Part shown: one piece after another, positions 14,848-22,176 of the stretch
How positions within the stretch are numbered: position 1 is the first letter of the stretch
Layout: the number at the start of each line of letters is the position of its first letter
Assembly (NCBI GenBank): GCA_963592185.1
Contig: CAVAVT010000023.1
Span: 1 to 25,858, forward strand
Origin: CAVAVT01 sp963592185
GTDB taxonomy: Bacteria > Bacillota > Negativicutes > Selenomonadales > Selenomonadaceae
Direction of reading: 5' to 3'
Length of the DNA: 25,858 nt
Program-made: the position numbers and the translations under genes
The notes under the pieces: model-generated
What the model was told of the DNA's origin: nothing
Databases searched by the model: none
What the model saw: only the letters and a program-made list of their open reading frames with translations

Positions 14848-16257
14848 TTAGCAGGAACGAAAATCAGGGTTAAATCCTGATTCCCCGTCCTTTTCCAACT
14901 TCAGAACTGACTGCACCATGATAGCACATTCCAGTCTCTTTTTCTGAATCTCGCAGCCCACTTCGTAAGGCTGGCGGATATCATCATGGAAAAGGTCCGC
15001 ATTGGCATGGCAGCCGCCGCTACAGAAGAATCTTGCCCAGCAGTCACGGCACTTCGGCTTGTTCAGCACGTGGGACTCACGGAAATACTGGGGAAGCTCC
15101 TGATCCTGCACACCGTCAAAAACGCTGCCGAGCTTGTACTTTCCACGTCCTACAAACTGATGGCATGGGTAAAGGTCGCCGTTTTCAGCAACAGCAAAGT
15201 ACTCATGCCCTGCACCGCAGCCAGCGAGACGTTTTGCCACACAGGGACCGTTGGAAAGGTCAACATTGAAGTGGAAGAAGAAGAATCCATTGCCCTCACG
15301 ATGACGTTTCAGATAAGCCTCGGTAAGTCTGTCGTATTCCTCACGAATACGTGGCAGATCCTCCTCGGTAAATCCGAGAGGATTGTCCTTCAGAACCACC
15401 GGTTCATCGGAAAGAATCTGGAATCCCTCGTCATGCATGGAAAGCACATCCTCGGTGAAATCCATGTTCTCCTTGGTGTAGGTTGCACGCATATAATAAT
15501 TCTGTCCGTTTCTTGAATCCACGAACTTCTTGAAATTCTTCATAACCTTGTCATAGGTTCCATGTCCGCCGCAGTCCGGACGCATGTTGTCATGAACTTC
15601 TTTGCGGCCGTCAGTACTGAGAACCAGGGATATGTTATTGTCATTAAGCCACTGGATTGTAGCATCATTCAGAAGCATACCGTTTGTTGTAAGGGTAAGC
15701 TTGAACTGCTTTCCAGTTTCCTTCTCACGCTGACGGACATACTCGGTTACAGCCTTAACGGTTTTCATGTTCATCAGCGGCTCGCCGCCGAAAAAGTCGA
15801 TTTCGCAGTGCTTTCTGGGACCGCAGCTATTAATGATGAAATCTACGGCAGCCTTGCCCACCTCAGGAGACATTATTGCCCTTTCACCGCCGTAGCTTCC
15901 GCCGTCACCAAAGCAGTATTTGCAGCGAAGGTTGCAGTCCTGAGCCACCATGAGGCACAAGGATTTTACCAAGCCCTTGGATTTAAAGGTTGGTGGAACA
16001 TTGATATCCGGAGTGAAAAGCTGTTTTTCATCAATGAGATAATGCAGCTCCTCCAGTGCCTCACGGAGATTTTCCTCGGAATACTTACCCTTCAGTGCCT
16101 CAACAACAGCCTCGTCATTGGTGCTGCCGTCCTCAGCCATATCAAAGATATCCATCATGTCATAAATCATTTCGTCTATAACATGAACAGCCCCGCTATT
16201 AATATCCAGCAGGATGAACATTCCGCCCTGCTTAAATTTATGAATCTTGTCTCTCAT
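14848..16257 (-). CDS. scfB: Radical SAM/SPASM maturase of the SCIFF peptide
   Basis: The 469-residue protein has the radical SAM cluster motif Cys108-x3-Cys112-x2-Cys115 in AQDCNLRCKYCFGDG, followed by GGERAIMS and the FFGGEPLMN strand that binds SAM. The C-terminal third is Cys-rich (GCGAGHEYFAV, YPCHQF, CRDCWARFFCSGGCHAN, VGCEIQ), as expected of a SPASM domain with auxiliary 4Fe-4S clusters. The N-terminal 80 residues (GGMFILLDINSGAVHVIDE) form a RiPP-recognition-like region. SCIFF maturases install thioether cross-links between Cys and another residue of their precursor; scfA lies directly upstream. A GGAGAG at 16264-16269 supports the start. It is followed by mtnN after 12 bp. Confidence 0.95.
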   Translation of the reverse strand: MRDKIHKFKQGGMFILLDINSGAVHVIDEMIYDMMDIFDMAEDGSTNDEAVVEALKGKYSEENLREALEELHYLIDEKQLFTPDINVPPTFKSKGLVKSLCLMVAQDCNLRCKYCFGDGGSYGGERAIMSPEVGKAAVDFIINSCGPRKHCEIDFFGGEPLMNMKTVKAVTEYVRQREKETGKQFKLTLTTNGMLLNDATIQWLNDNNISLVLSTDGRKEVHDNMRPDCGGHGTYDKVMKNFKKFVDSRNGQNYYMRATYTKENMDFTEDVLSMHDEGFQILSDEPVVLKDNPLGFTEEDLPRIREEYDRLTEAYLKRHREGNGFFFFHFNVDLSNGPCVAKRLAGCGAGHEYFAVAENGDLYPCHQFVGRGKYKLGSVFDGVQDQELPQYFRESHVLNKPKCRDCWARFFCSGGCHANADLFHDDIRQPYEVGCEIQKKRLECAIMVQSVLKLEKDGESGFNPDFRSC

Positions 16258-16307
16258 TCTCTACTCTCCAAATCATTACACGAAAAAGTCATTACTTCTA
16301 CAGCATG

Positions 16308-16332
16308 AAAAAAGCCTTCCCATTGGGAAGGC
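16308..16332 (-). terminator. Terminator between scfA and scfB
   Basis: On the minus strand GCCTTCCC (complement of 16325-16332) pairs perfectly with GGGAAGGC (complement of 16314-16321) around 3 nt, followed by six U (complement of 16308-16313). It should stop most transcripts after scfA and let a minority read into the maturase gene, giving more precursor than enzyme. Confidence 0.85.
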
Positions 16333-16358
16333 CCCTTCCATCTCCGTAAAATCCGGAA

Positions 16359-16496
16359 TTATTTCTCGCAGACCTGATTTCCTACAGTGCAGCTTGTCTT
16401 GCAAGCGGACTGGCAGGAAGCCTGGCATTCGCCACAGCCGCCCTTCTTAAGGGTTTCCTGCAAAGAAGCCTTGTTGACTGTCTTAATGTGTTTCAT
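16359..16496 (-). CDS. scfA: SCIFF six-cysteine RiPP precursor peptide
   Basis: The 45-residue peptide begins MKHIKTVNKASLQETLKKGG, and its C-terminal part carries six cysteines at 21, 24, 28, 32, 36 and 43, ending QVCEK. This matches the SCIFF family (six cysteines in forty-five residues) exactly in length and Cys count. The first 20 residues are the leader recognised by the maturase. An excellent AGGAGGT (complement of 16504-16510) precedes the ATG. The maturase gene lies 101 bp downstream beyond a terminator. The mature product is a thioether-bridged peptide whose biological role is, as far as I know, not settled. No dedicated protease or exporter is visible nearby. Confidence 0.97.
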   Translation of the reverse strand: MKHIKTVNKASLQETLKKGGCGECQASCQSACKTSCTVGNQVCEK

Positions 16497-16538
16497 TCCA
16501 CTGACCTCCTCGTCTTTTGAAAAATACGTCCTCATTTC

Positions 16539-16567
16539 ATTGTATCTTTTTTTATAAGCTTATGCAA
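16539..16567 (-). promoter_or_regulatory. Promoter of scfA
   Basis: On the minus strand TTGCAT (complement of 16562-16567) is followed after 17 bp by TACAAT (complement of 16539-16544), about 43 bp before the scfA ATG. It lies just past the stop of the exported-protein gene at 16576. Confidence 0.7.
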
Positions 16568-16575
16568 CCCATATA

Positions 16576-17886
16576 TCACTTCAAATCTTTTGCCACATCC
16601 GCTGGCATAAGAATAATATTTACAGGAAGATTTGAAGCCCCTGGAGGGGAATACTCAAAGCTCAGCTCATCCTCGCTGTAGCTGCCAAGGTCTGCCAGCT
16701 CTGCCCCCTGCTTCAGGACAGCTCTGCCCTTGAGCCTTGCCTCCATCTCAGCCTTTGTCTCAGGCTCCGCCTTATCACCGAAGAATTTTCTTGCTCCCGG
16801 AGTCATCAAAACTCCGGAATTATCGCCGCCAGCCACGCTCATGGCCCCGGCGTACACGCCGCCAAGAGGATTCAGATAGAACTGAGTCTTGTGTCCGTTT
16901 TCAGTGGTGGGGATATCCAGTCTGTAGAGGATGCCGTAATTTCCGTAATTTACCACCTCACTGCCATCGGTGGCATCAATACCTTCACGGTACATATCCT
17001 CCTGATTGTCTCCAATGGTAAAGTACACCACGCCGTCTCTTTTAGGGTCGTACATTTTTACGCTTCTTATTACACGGTTCATTCCCTGGAAGGTTCCTCT
17101 GAGACGCTGCTCATCCTTTGGCAGAACCCTGGCTGTTTTCAAAAACTCAAGGGGATTCGCATCCTCAGGATACATTATGACAGATACCCTTACCGGCACC
17201 GGGCTGGAAAAATCATAAACCCCGTACACCAGCTGTCCGGGATAAAGGGTTCTGTCTGTCATTGCCTTTCTCATAACACGGCCCTGATTGCCTAAAAGCA
17301 GAATAGTGTCGGACACCGCATTATCAAAATACTGTATCTGTGTGGCTTTTCCCACCGCAAGGAAATCCTCGCTTGGATGGCTCATGCCCCCACGGGTGAT
17401 TTTCACAAGCTGTGGTCTACTGGTGGTATTTTCCAGTATTACAGCCACTTTTTTATTCACACTGGTGTTGTTCAGGTGGTAAAAAAGTATTCTCGCATCC
17501 CCGGATACTACGTCCTGATAGAGGATTCCATCCTCTGTTACATATTCAGGGCTGTCAGAAAAAAGCAGGGTTCCTCCAACATCCTCACTCTGCACCCTCC
17601 AGCGTTTCATGTGAAGCTTTTTCTTTTCGCTTTCCTGATGCTTAAAAAGTGTGCCGTCCCTTCTGAAACGCTCCAAAAGGGATTCTTTCTTTTCTCCGGT
17701 CACACCGTCCTTCAGATTTTCCACATCTATACCCTGAGAAAGCCCTGCCTCCCTCGTATCATCGAGCGTTGTATCGAGAGCGGTCTCCATATCTGATTCA
17801 AACGCCGGAGCCGCCTCAGCTGCAAGGCCTCCAGTCATAAAAACTCCTGCAAATAGCAGCGCTGCTGCCTGTTTCTTCAAACTCAT
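16576..17886 (-). CDS. Exported protein of unknown function
   Basis: I do not recognise this 436-residue protein. It has a clear signal peptide: MSLKKQ, a hydrophobic core at residues 7-22, and AEAAP with likely cleavage near residue 25. It is followed by a charged linker (about 30-95) rich in Asp, Glu and Lys, then a mostly beta-type region of about 300 residues containing FYHLNNTSVNKKVAVILEN, PGQLVYGVYDFSSPVPVRV and YGNYGILYRLDI. No Cys is present, as is common for exported proteins. There are no membrane segments after the signal. It follows the polysaccharide deacetylase gene by 14 bp with GGAGGAAA before its ATG, so it probably works with it in the cell envelope. It is the last gene of the rapZ-to-envelope run. 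Confidence 0.85.
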   Translation of the reverse strand: MSLKKQAAALLFAGVFMTGGLAAEAAPAFESDMETALDTTLDDTREAGLSQGIDVENLKDGVTGEKKESLLERFRRDGTLFKHQESEKKKLHMKRWRVQSEDVGGTLLFSDSPEYVTEDGILYQDVVSGDARILFYHLNNTSVNKKVAVILENTTSRPQLVKITRGGMSHPSEDFLAVGKATQIQYFDNAVSDTILLLGNQGRVMRKAMTDRTLYPGQLVYGVYDFSSPVPVRVSVIMYPEDANPLEFLKTARVLPKDEQRLRGTFQGMNRVIRSVKMYDPKRDGVVYFTIGDNQEDMYREGIDATDGSEVVNYGNYGILYRLDIPTTENGHKTQFYLNPLGGVYAGAMSVAGGDNSGVLMTPGARKFFGDKAEPETKAEMEARLKGRAVLKQGAELADLGSYSEDELSFEYSPPGASNLPVNIILMPADVAKDLK

Positions 17887-17900
17887 TATTTCCTCCCAAA

Positions 17901-18695
17901 TTAGTGTTTATTTATTCCCAAAATAGTGTATATCTTTGTTTTCCAAAGCCTGTATTTAAATTCCGTCAGTCCGAACCATGGCCTTAGGATGTGAGTTCTA
18001 TGCAAAAGATAGGGATTGGTATCAAAGGTATTATACCCGGCATCGCCAGTTACAGCCGCCAGATATTCATTCTTTTCCAAAAGTACCGGAAGCTTATCGT
18101 TGTAGCTGCCGTTTGGATAGGAAAATACATATATGGTCTTAAGCTTGTTCCACTCCATGATAAGCTTGGAAAGCTTCATCTCGTCATCAGCCTTGTTAAG
18201 GTCCATTTCCGTCAGGGGAATGTGGTTTGCGGTGTGACTGCCTATTTCAATGCCTCCATCCTGCATTTCCCTCAGCTGGTCCCAGGTCAGATACCCCTTA
18301 CGACCTATGTCATTAGTTACCATAAAAACTGTTGCCTTCAGGTTTTTCTCCTTCAGTATAGGCCAAAGAACAGTATAGTTATTTTCATATCCATCATCAA
18401 AGGTAAGAATTACCGGCTTTTCTGGAAGTTCCTGCAGGCCCTTTTTCGCCCTGAGAAAATCCCTTATGGATATTGTTGTATATCCCTGCTCTGCCAGATA
18501 ATCCATCTGCTCCTTGAAGTCCTCAGGATCAACATTATATTTCTGCGCCCCCGGATGTTCCTCCGGATCCACCATATGATATTCCAAAATAGGAATGCCC
18601 TCTGGCTCAGGCATCAGTGTCAATGCGGTCAAAAATACCGCCGCCAGCAATATGGCTATTCCAGCCGCCTTTGCCAATTTTCTTTTTATATTCAA
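17901..18695 (-). CDS. Membrane-anchored polysaccharide deacetylase (NodB domain)
   Basis: The 264-residue protein starts with one hydrophobic segment (about 10-28) that anchors it or acts as a signal. It then has the NodB catalytic motifs: TFDDGYENN with Asp100 and Asp101, His154-x3-His158 in GSHTANHIP as zinc ligands, and SYPNGSYN. ILEYHMV near residue 37 is typical of the PgaB/IcaB-like branch. It should remove acetyl groups from peptidoglycan or another N-acetylated surface glycan outside the membrane. The start codon is TTG at 18695; AAGGAG ends 8 bases before it, and no ATG or GTG is better placed. The whiA gene ends 22 bp upstream. Confidence 0.92.
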   Translation of the reverse strand: MNIKRKLAKAAGIAILLAAVFLTALTLMPEPEGIPILEYHMVDPEEHPGAQKYNVDPEDFKEQMDYLAEQGYTTISIRDFLRAKKGLQELPEKPVILTFDDGYENNYTVLWPILKEKNLKATVFMVTNDIGRKGYLTWDQLREMQDGGIEIGSHTANHIPLTEMDLNKADDEMKLSKLIMEWNKLKTIYVFSYPNGSYNDKLPVLLEKNEYLAAVTGDAGYNTFDTNPYLLHRTHILRPWFGLTEFKYRLWKTKIYTILGINKH

Positions 18696-18717
18696 AGCCC
18701 TTACTCCTTGTATAATG

Positions 18718-19641
18718 CTACAGCTCAGCTGCCAGCTTTTCCAGCTTGATAAGCCTGTGATTTATGCCGGATTTCCCCAAATGAAGAAGTTTTCCAAGCT
18801 CCGCCAGTGATGCCTCTGGGTACTCCAGCCGCACCTCGGCAACCTCTCTGAGGTTCTCCGGCAGCTCCTCCATTGCCTTCACCATGAGAATCTTTTTTAT
18901 GCTGGCAATCTGCCGTCCGGCGGCATCCACGGTTTTTTGAAGATTGGCGGTTTCGCAGTTTACCAGGCGGTTTACCTGGCTGCGGACCTCCTTTACATTT
19001 CGTGCCACCTCAAAGCGTTCCACAGCATTTTCCGCCCCGGTCATGGCAAGAAAATCCAGTATTGCATCCCCTTCCTTCAGGTAGACAATGTATCCATTTT
19101 TTCTGTCTGTAAACCCTGTTGGAAATGACATTCTTCTAAGGATTCCTGTCAGAAGGTTGCCAAAGGAATAGCTTCCGGTGAAAAGCTCCAGATGGCAGCC
19201 AGCCTCCGGCCGGTTCACGCTGCCGCCTCCAAGGAATGCTCCCCGGAGATAGGAGGCTCTGCAGCATGTCCTTCTGAGGATTGCTGTATCCCTTGAGGCA
19301 TCAAATCCCATTCCTGTGCGCATTCCCAGCCTGTCCAAAAGCTTTTCAGTAGCTGCCGATGGCAGCACCTTCACCTCGTAGCTGTTCCGCTTACGAAGTC
19401 TTTTTGAACGGCTCATGCTTATGCTGGTGGGCAGTTCCTGCTCCTCCTTTAACAGCATAAGCACCCTTCGTGCCACAGCGGCGTTTTCAGTAATAAAGTT
19501 AATTCCCAGTGTCCGCTTCAATCCTATGGACACAGAAGCCCCCATTCTAAGCAGGGCCGCCAGCTCTGCTGTTCGGCAGCATGCCCTTTCTGCCGGAATA
19601 CGTGCCAATTCATTTTTTACATCCGTTGAAAAGGATGACAT
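18718..19641 (-). CDS. whiA: DNA-binding protein WhiA
   Basis: The 307-residue protein has the WhiA layout. An N-terminal half derived from LAGLIDADG homing endonucleases contains RTCCRASYLRGAFLGGGSV and YIVYLKEGDAILDFLAMTGA. A C-terminal helix-turn-helix region contains NRLVNCETANLQKT and SLAELGKLLHLGKSGINHRL. In Gram-positive bacteria WhiA influences cell division and chromosome segregation or, in actinobacteria, sporulation. It follows yvcK after 20 bp with GAGGTGAT before the ATG. The order rapZ, yvcK, whiA is conserved across Bacillota and supports the assignment. Confidence 0.96.
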   Translation of the reverse strand: MSSFSTDVKNELARIPAERACCRTAELAALLRMGASVSIGLKRTLGINFITENAAVARRVLMLLKEEQELPTSISMSRSKRLRKRNSYEVKVLPSAATEKLLDRLGMRTGMGFDASRDTAILRRTCCRASYLRGAFLGGGSVNRPEAGCHLELFTGSYSFGNLLTGILRRMSFPTGFTDRKNGYIVYLKEGDAILDFLAMTGAENAVERFEVARNVKEVRSQVNRLVNCETANLQKTVDAAGRQIASIKKILMVKAMEELPENLREVAEVRLEYPEASLAELGKLLHLGKSGINHRLIKLEKLAAEL

Positions 19642-19661
19642 GCCTATATCACCTCATTTTC

Positions 19662-20990
19662 TCAAAAATAATTATCCTGTGAGTAAAATTCTCTGTCACC
19701 CTTGCTATGCAGGCTGTAAACCATCCGCATTACCGCTCTGGAAAGCTTTTCCGAATCGTGGTGAAGAACCTCTGTCTCGCTGATGATATCCGCCTTCATA
19801 AGGCCGATTCCCAGCTTGTTGATTTCCTCTTCGTCCACCTCCACAGGGTAGGATCCCCTTGCCGCATAGTACTTCAAAAGCTTGTCGGATATAGGTGCCT
19901 TGTTTACCAGCATGTAGTCAATGGCTCCCCGTCCTGCGTGGTCAATAATTGCCTTGGCGTGCATGGAAGCGGTGTACCTGTCGGTTTCCCCCGGCTGTGT
20001 CATAACATTGCAGATATAAATTTTAATTGCCTTGCTCTTTATCAGGGCATCCGCCAAACCGTCTATCAGCAGATTCGGCATGATACTTGTGTAAAGACTT
20101 CCCGGTCCAAGCACAATGGCATCCGCATTGGTAATTGCCTCCAAAGCTGATTTTACAGGCTTTACATGCTCAGGGAAAAGCTTTACCCTGTGAATTTTCT
20201 TATGAGCCTCCGGTATGTGGGATTCTCCCTGAACAATGGTACCGTCCTCCATGATTGCATCCAATCGCACATGGGCGTTGCTGGCCGGAAGTACATGGCC
20301 CTCCACCGCCAGAACCTTTGAGGATTCCTTAAGGGCTGTTTCCATGTCGCCTGTAAGCTCGTTCATGGCAGCAAGAAACAGATTTCCAAAGCTGTGTCCT
20401 GCCAGAGCGCTTTTCCCTTCAAACCTGTACTGGAAAAGTCTTTCCATCAATGGCTCTGTATCAGCCAGAGCCACAAGGCAGTTTCTAAGGTCCCCCGGAG
20501 GAATTATTCCCAAATCCTCCCTGAGACGTCCCGAGGAGCCGCCATCATCCGCCACAGTAACCACAGCGGTTACATTGGTGGTTTCCTTTTTTATGCCCCT
20601 CAAAAGTACGGAAAGTCCATGGCCTCCGCCTATTACAGTTACCGCCGGACCTTTACCGAGGCGGCGTTTTTCATAAATAATATCCACCAGACGCTCTGAA
20701 TTATCCGGCAGAATAACAGTGATAACAGAGCGGATTATAAATCTTATGGCTATGAGCATTAAGCATACTCCCACCAGCACCAAAAGACCCCCTGCAAGAG
20801 AGGTGTACATGGAGTTATACCCCCCGGTCCACAGGTATACCCAGCGGAAAATAGCCTCCTCAATGTTATCAATATATTTATAGTTAAAAATCACGGCCAG
20901 ACCCAGGCTGACAATCATAACGCCTACAGCAAAAAGGAACAGCCAGCGCTTGAACCTCATTCCCGGATACAGCCATTTCAGTAAATGCAT
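19662..20990 (-). CDS. yvcK: YvcK-type gluconeogenesis factor with N-terminal membrane domain
   Basis: The product has 442 residues from the ATG at 20990, which has AAAGGTG (complement of 21000-21006) 9 bases upstream; a GTG at 21002 would give 446. The first 110 residues carry two hydrophobic segments (about 16-36 and 62-90). The YvcK/CofD-like domain follows: VTVIGGGHGLSVLLRGIK, TVADDGGSSGRLRED, PPGDLRNCLVAL and ADAIVLGPGSLYTSI. Bacillus subtilis YvcK is about 317 residues and soluble; it is a UDP-sugar-binding protein needed for cell shape and growth on gluconeogenic carbon. Here the same domain appears tethered to the membrane. It lies between rapZ and whiA in the conserved order. Confidence 0.95.
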   Translation of the reverse strand: MHLLKWLYPGMRFKRWLFLFAVGVMIVSLGLAVIFNYKYIDNIEEAIFRWVYLWTGGYNSMYTSLAGGLLVLVGVCLMLIAIRFIIRSVITVILPDNSERLVDIIYEKRRLGKGPAVTVIGGGHGLSVLLRGIKKETTNVTAVVTVADDGGSSGRLREDLGIIPPGDLRNCLVALADTEPLMERLFQYRFEGKSALAGHSFGNLFLAAMNELTGDMETALKESSKVLAVEGHVLPASNAHVRLDAIMEDGTIVQGESHIPEAHKKIHRVKLFPEHVKPVKSALEAITNADAIVLGPGSLYTSIMPNLLIDGLADALIKSKAIKIYICNVMTQPGETDRYTASMHAKAIIDHAGRGAIDYMLVNKAPISDKLLKYYAARGSYPVEVDEEEINKLGIGLMKADIISETEVLHHDSEKLSRAVMRMVYSLHSKGDREFYSQDNYF

Positions 20991-21043
20991 ATCCACTCGC
21001 ACCTTTCAAATCTTTACCTAAAATAGGAGATTTTACAGGATAG

Positions 21044-21952
21044 TCAGTTGATTTCCTTCACATGCTCCCATACATCGTTCTTCATGAGATCCCTATGCTC
21101 CAGCCTAACCTGATAGCCTGCAGCAGAAAGGCGGTCATACAGATGCTTTGCAACAAATACGGAACGATGCATTCCGCCGGTACAGCCTGTTGCTATTACC
21201 AGCTGGCTCTTGCCTTCCTTGATATACTGTGGAACCAGAAAATCTATAAGGCTGTCCAGTTTTTCCTCAAATTCCTGGGTTACAGGCCATTTCTCAATGT
21301 ACTCAGCCACCTCAGGCACAGCTCCGCTCTTGTGCTTCATGGACTCAATGTAGAAGGGATTTGGCAGGAAACGCACATCCAGCACCAAATCTGCATCCAA
21401 AGGCATACCGAACTTAAAGCCGAAGGACACAACCTCGATGTCCATCTTCTTGTCCTTTCGGTTTCCATAGATACCGAGGATTTTTTCCTTCAAATCTACT
21501 TTTTTCAAATCAGAAGTATCTATGATATAGGTTGCCCTATTTCTAATGGGGGCAAGTCTGTTGCGCTCCTTTGCGATACCCTCGCTGATACGGGAGTTTG
21601 GCGCCATGGGATGACGTCTGCGAGTCTCCTTGTAACGCCTAATAATTGCAGCGTCAGAAGCATCCATAAAGAGCATTTCATAGGGCTGGTTTGTCCGGTC
21701 CATATCATCCAGCACATGAATGAAGGTGTCGAAGAACTCCCGGCTTCTGGTGTCCACCACCAGAACCACCTTGCCTACGTGACCAGCGGAATTGGTGCAG
21801 ATTTCCGCAAATTTCTGTATAAAAATTGGGGGAAGATTGTCCACAACAAAATATCCCAAATCCTCCAAATATCTGCAAGCCTGGGTCTTTCCGCCGCCAG
21901 ACATGCCAGTAACTATGATTAGATTAAATTTCTTATCGTTTTCCTTTTCCAT
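21044..21952 (-). CDS. rapZ: RNase adapter protein / nucleotide-binding protein RapZ (YvcJ)
   Basis: The 302-residue protein has a Walker A motif VTGMSGGGKTQA near residues 14-25, a Walker B-like LMLFMDA-type strand (EMLFMDASDA), and the conserved C-terminal domain with VIATGCTGGMHRSVFVAKHL and HRDLMKNDVW. In enterobacteria RapZ presents a small RNA to RNase E; in bacilli the homologue YvcJ is a nucleotide-binding protein of less clear role. The ATG at 21952 is chosen because GGAGGT (complement of 21960-21965) lies 7 bases upstream. An in-frame ATG at 22009 would add 19 unrelated residues and would cross a hairpin. It is the first gene of the rapZ-yvcK-whiA run. Confidence 0.96.
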   Translation of the reverse strand: MEKENDKKFNLIIVTGMSGGGKTQACRYLEDLGYFVVDNLPPIFIQKFAEICTNSAGHVGKVVLVVDTRSREFFDTFIHVLDDMDRTNQPYEMLFMDASDAAIIRRYKETRRRHPMAPNSRISEGIAKERNRLAPIRNRATYIIDTSDLKKVDLKEKILGIYGNRKDKKMDIEVVSFGFKFGMPLDADLVLDVRFLPNPFYIESMKHKSGAVPEVAEYIEKWPVTQEFEEKLDSLIDFLVPQYIKEGKSQLVIATGCTGGMHRSVFVAKHLYDRLSAAGYQVRLEHRDLMKNDVWEHVKEIN

Positions 21953-21988
21953 TTCAATACCTCCGCCGATTATAACGCCATTGTTCAA

Positions 21989-22007
21989 GTTTTTCCATAG
22001 GAAAAAC
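21989..22007 (-). repeat. Perfect inverted repeat upstream of rapZ
   Basis: GTTTTTCC (21989-21996) and GGAAAAAC (22000-22007) form a perfect 8-bp stem with a 3-nt loop, about 40 bp before the rapZ start. No U-tract follows. It may be an RNA hairpin in the leader or a protein-binding palindrome. Confidence 0.5.
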
Positions 22008-22024
22008 ATTCCACATTGCGTTTC

Positions 22025-22158
22025 AACGAGGAGGGAGATATTATCTCGCCTCCTGTTATTCGTTTTTCATCCCCCACCTATAGAGGATGGGGGACATCTT
22101 TTTCCTCGTTATATATCTCATGAGAGGGTTAGGGCCGAAAGCCTCAACCTGGGTCCTA
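22025..22158. ncRNA. Candidate structured RNA element between the HAD gene and rapZ
   Basis: The 224-bp space has no credible ORF but dense complementarity. AACGAGGA (22025-22032) pairs with TCCTCGTT (22103-22110). Inside this stem TCCCCCA/TGGGGGA (22070-22076, 22088-22094) and the GAGAT/ATCTC-centred repeat (22029-22054) form two more hairpins, giving a three-way junction. A further hairpin with GGTT/AACC ends and a GGC-CGAAA-GCC tip lies at 22127-22149. The fold is possible on either strand. On the minus strand it would be the leader of rapZ; on the plus strand a T run follows the CCCCC/GGGGG hairpin. I recognise no known riboswitch class. Confidence 0.4.
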
Positions 22159-22176
22159 CATTAAAAATTTTTCAAA

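Noticed and set aside
16247..16450. 67-codon plus-strand frame over scfA and the terminator
   Set aside because: The minus-strand 45-residue SCIFF reading is unmistakable, and the plus-strand frame is without motif or RBS.
21953..22009. Upstream ATG for rapZ adding 19 residues
   Set aside because: It begins inside a perfect inverted repeat and lacks an RBS, whereas the ATG at 21952 has GGAGGT at ideal distance.
22070..22106. CCCCCA/TGGGGG hairpin as a terminator for a plus-strand gene
   Set aside because: The T run after it fits the plus direction, but there is no plus-strand gene nearby. It is treated as part of the structured intergenic element.
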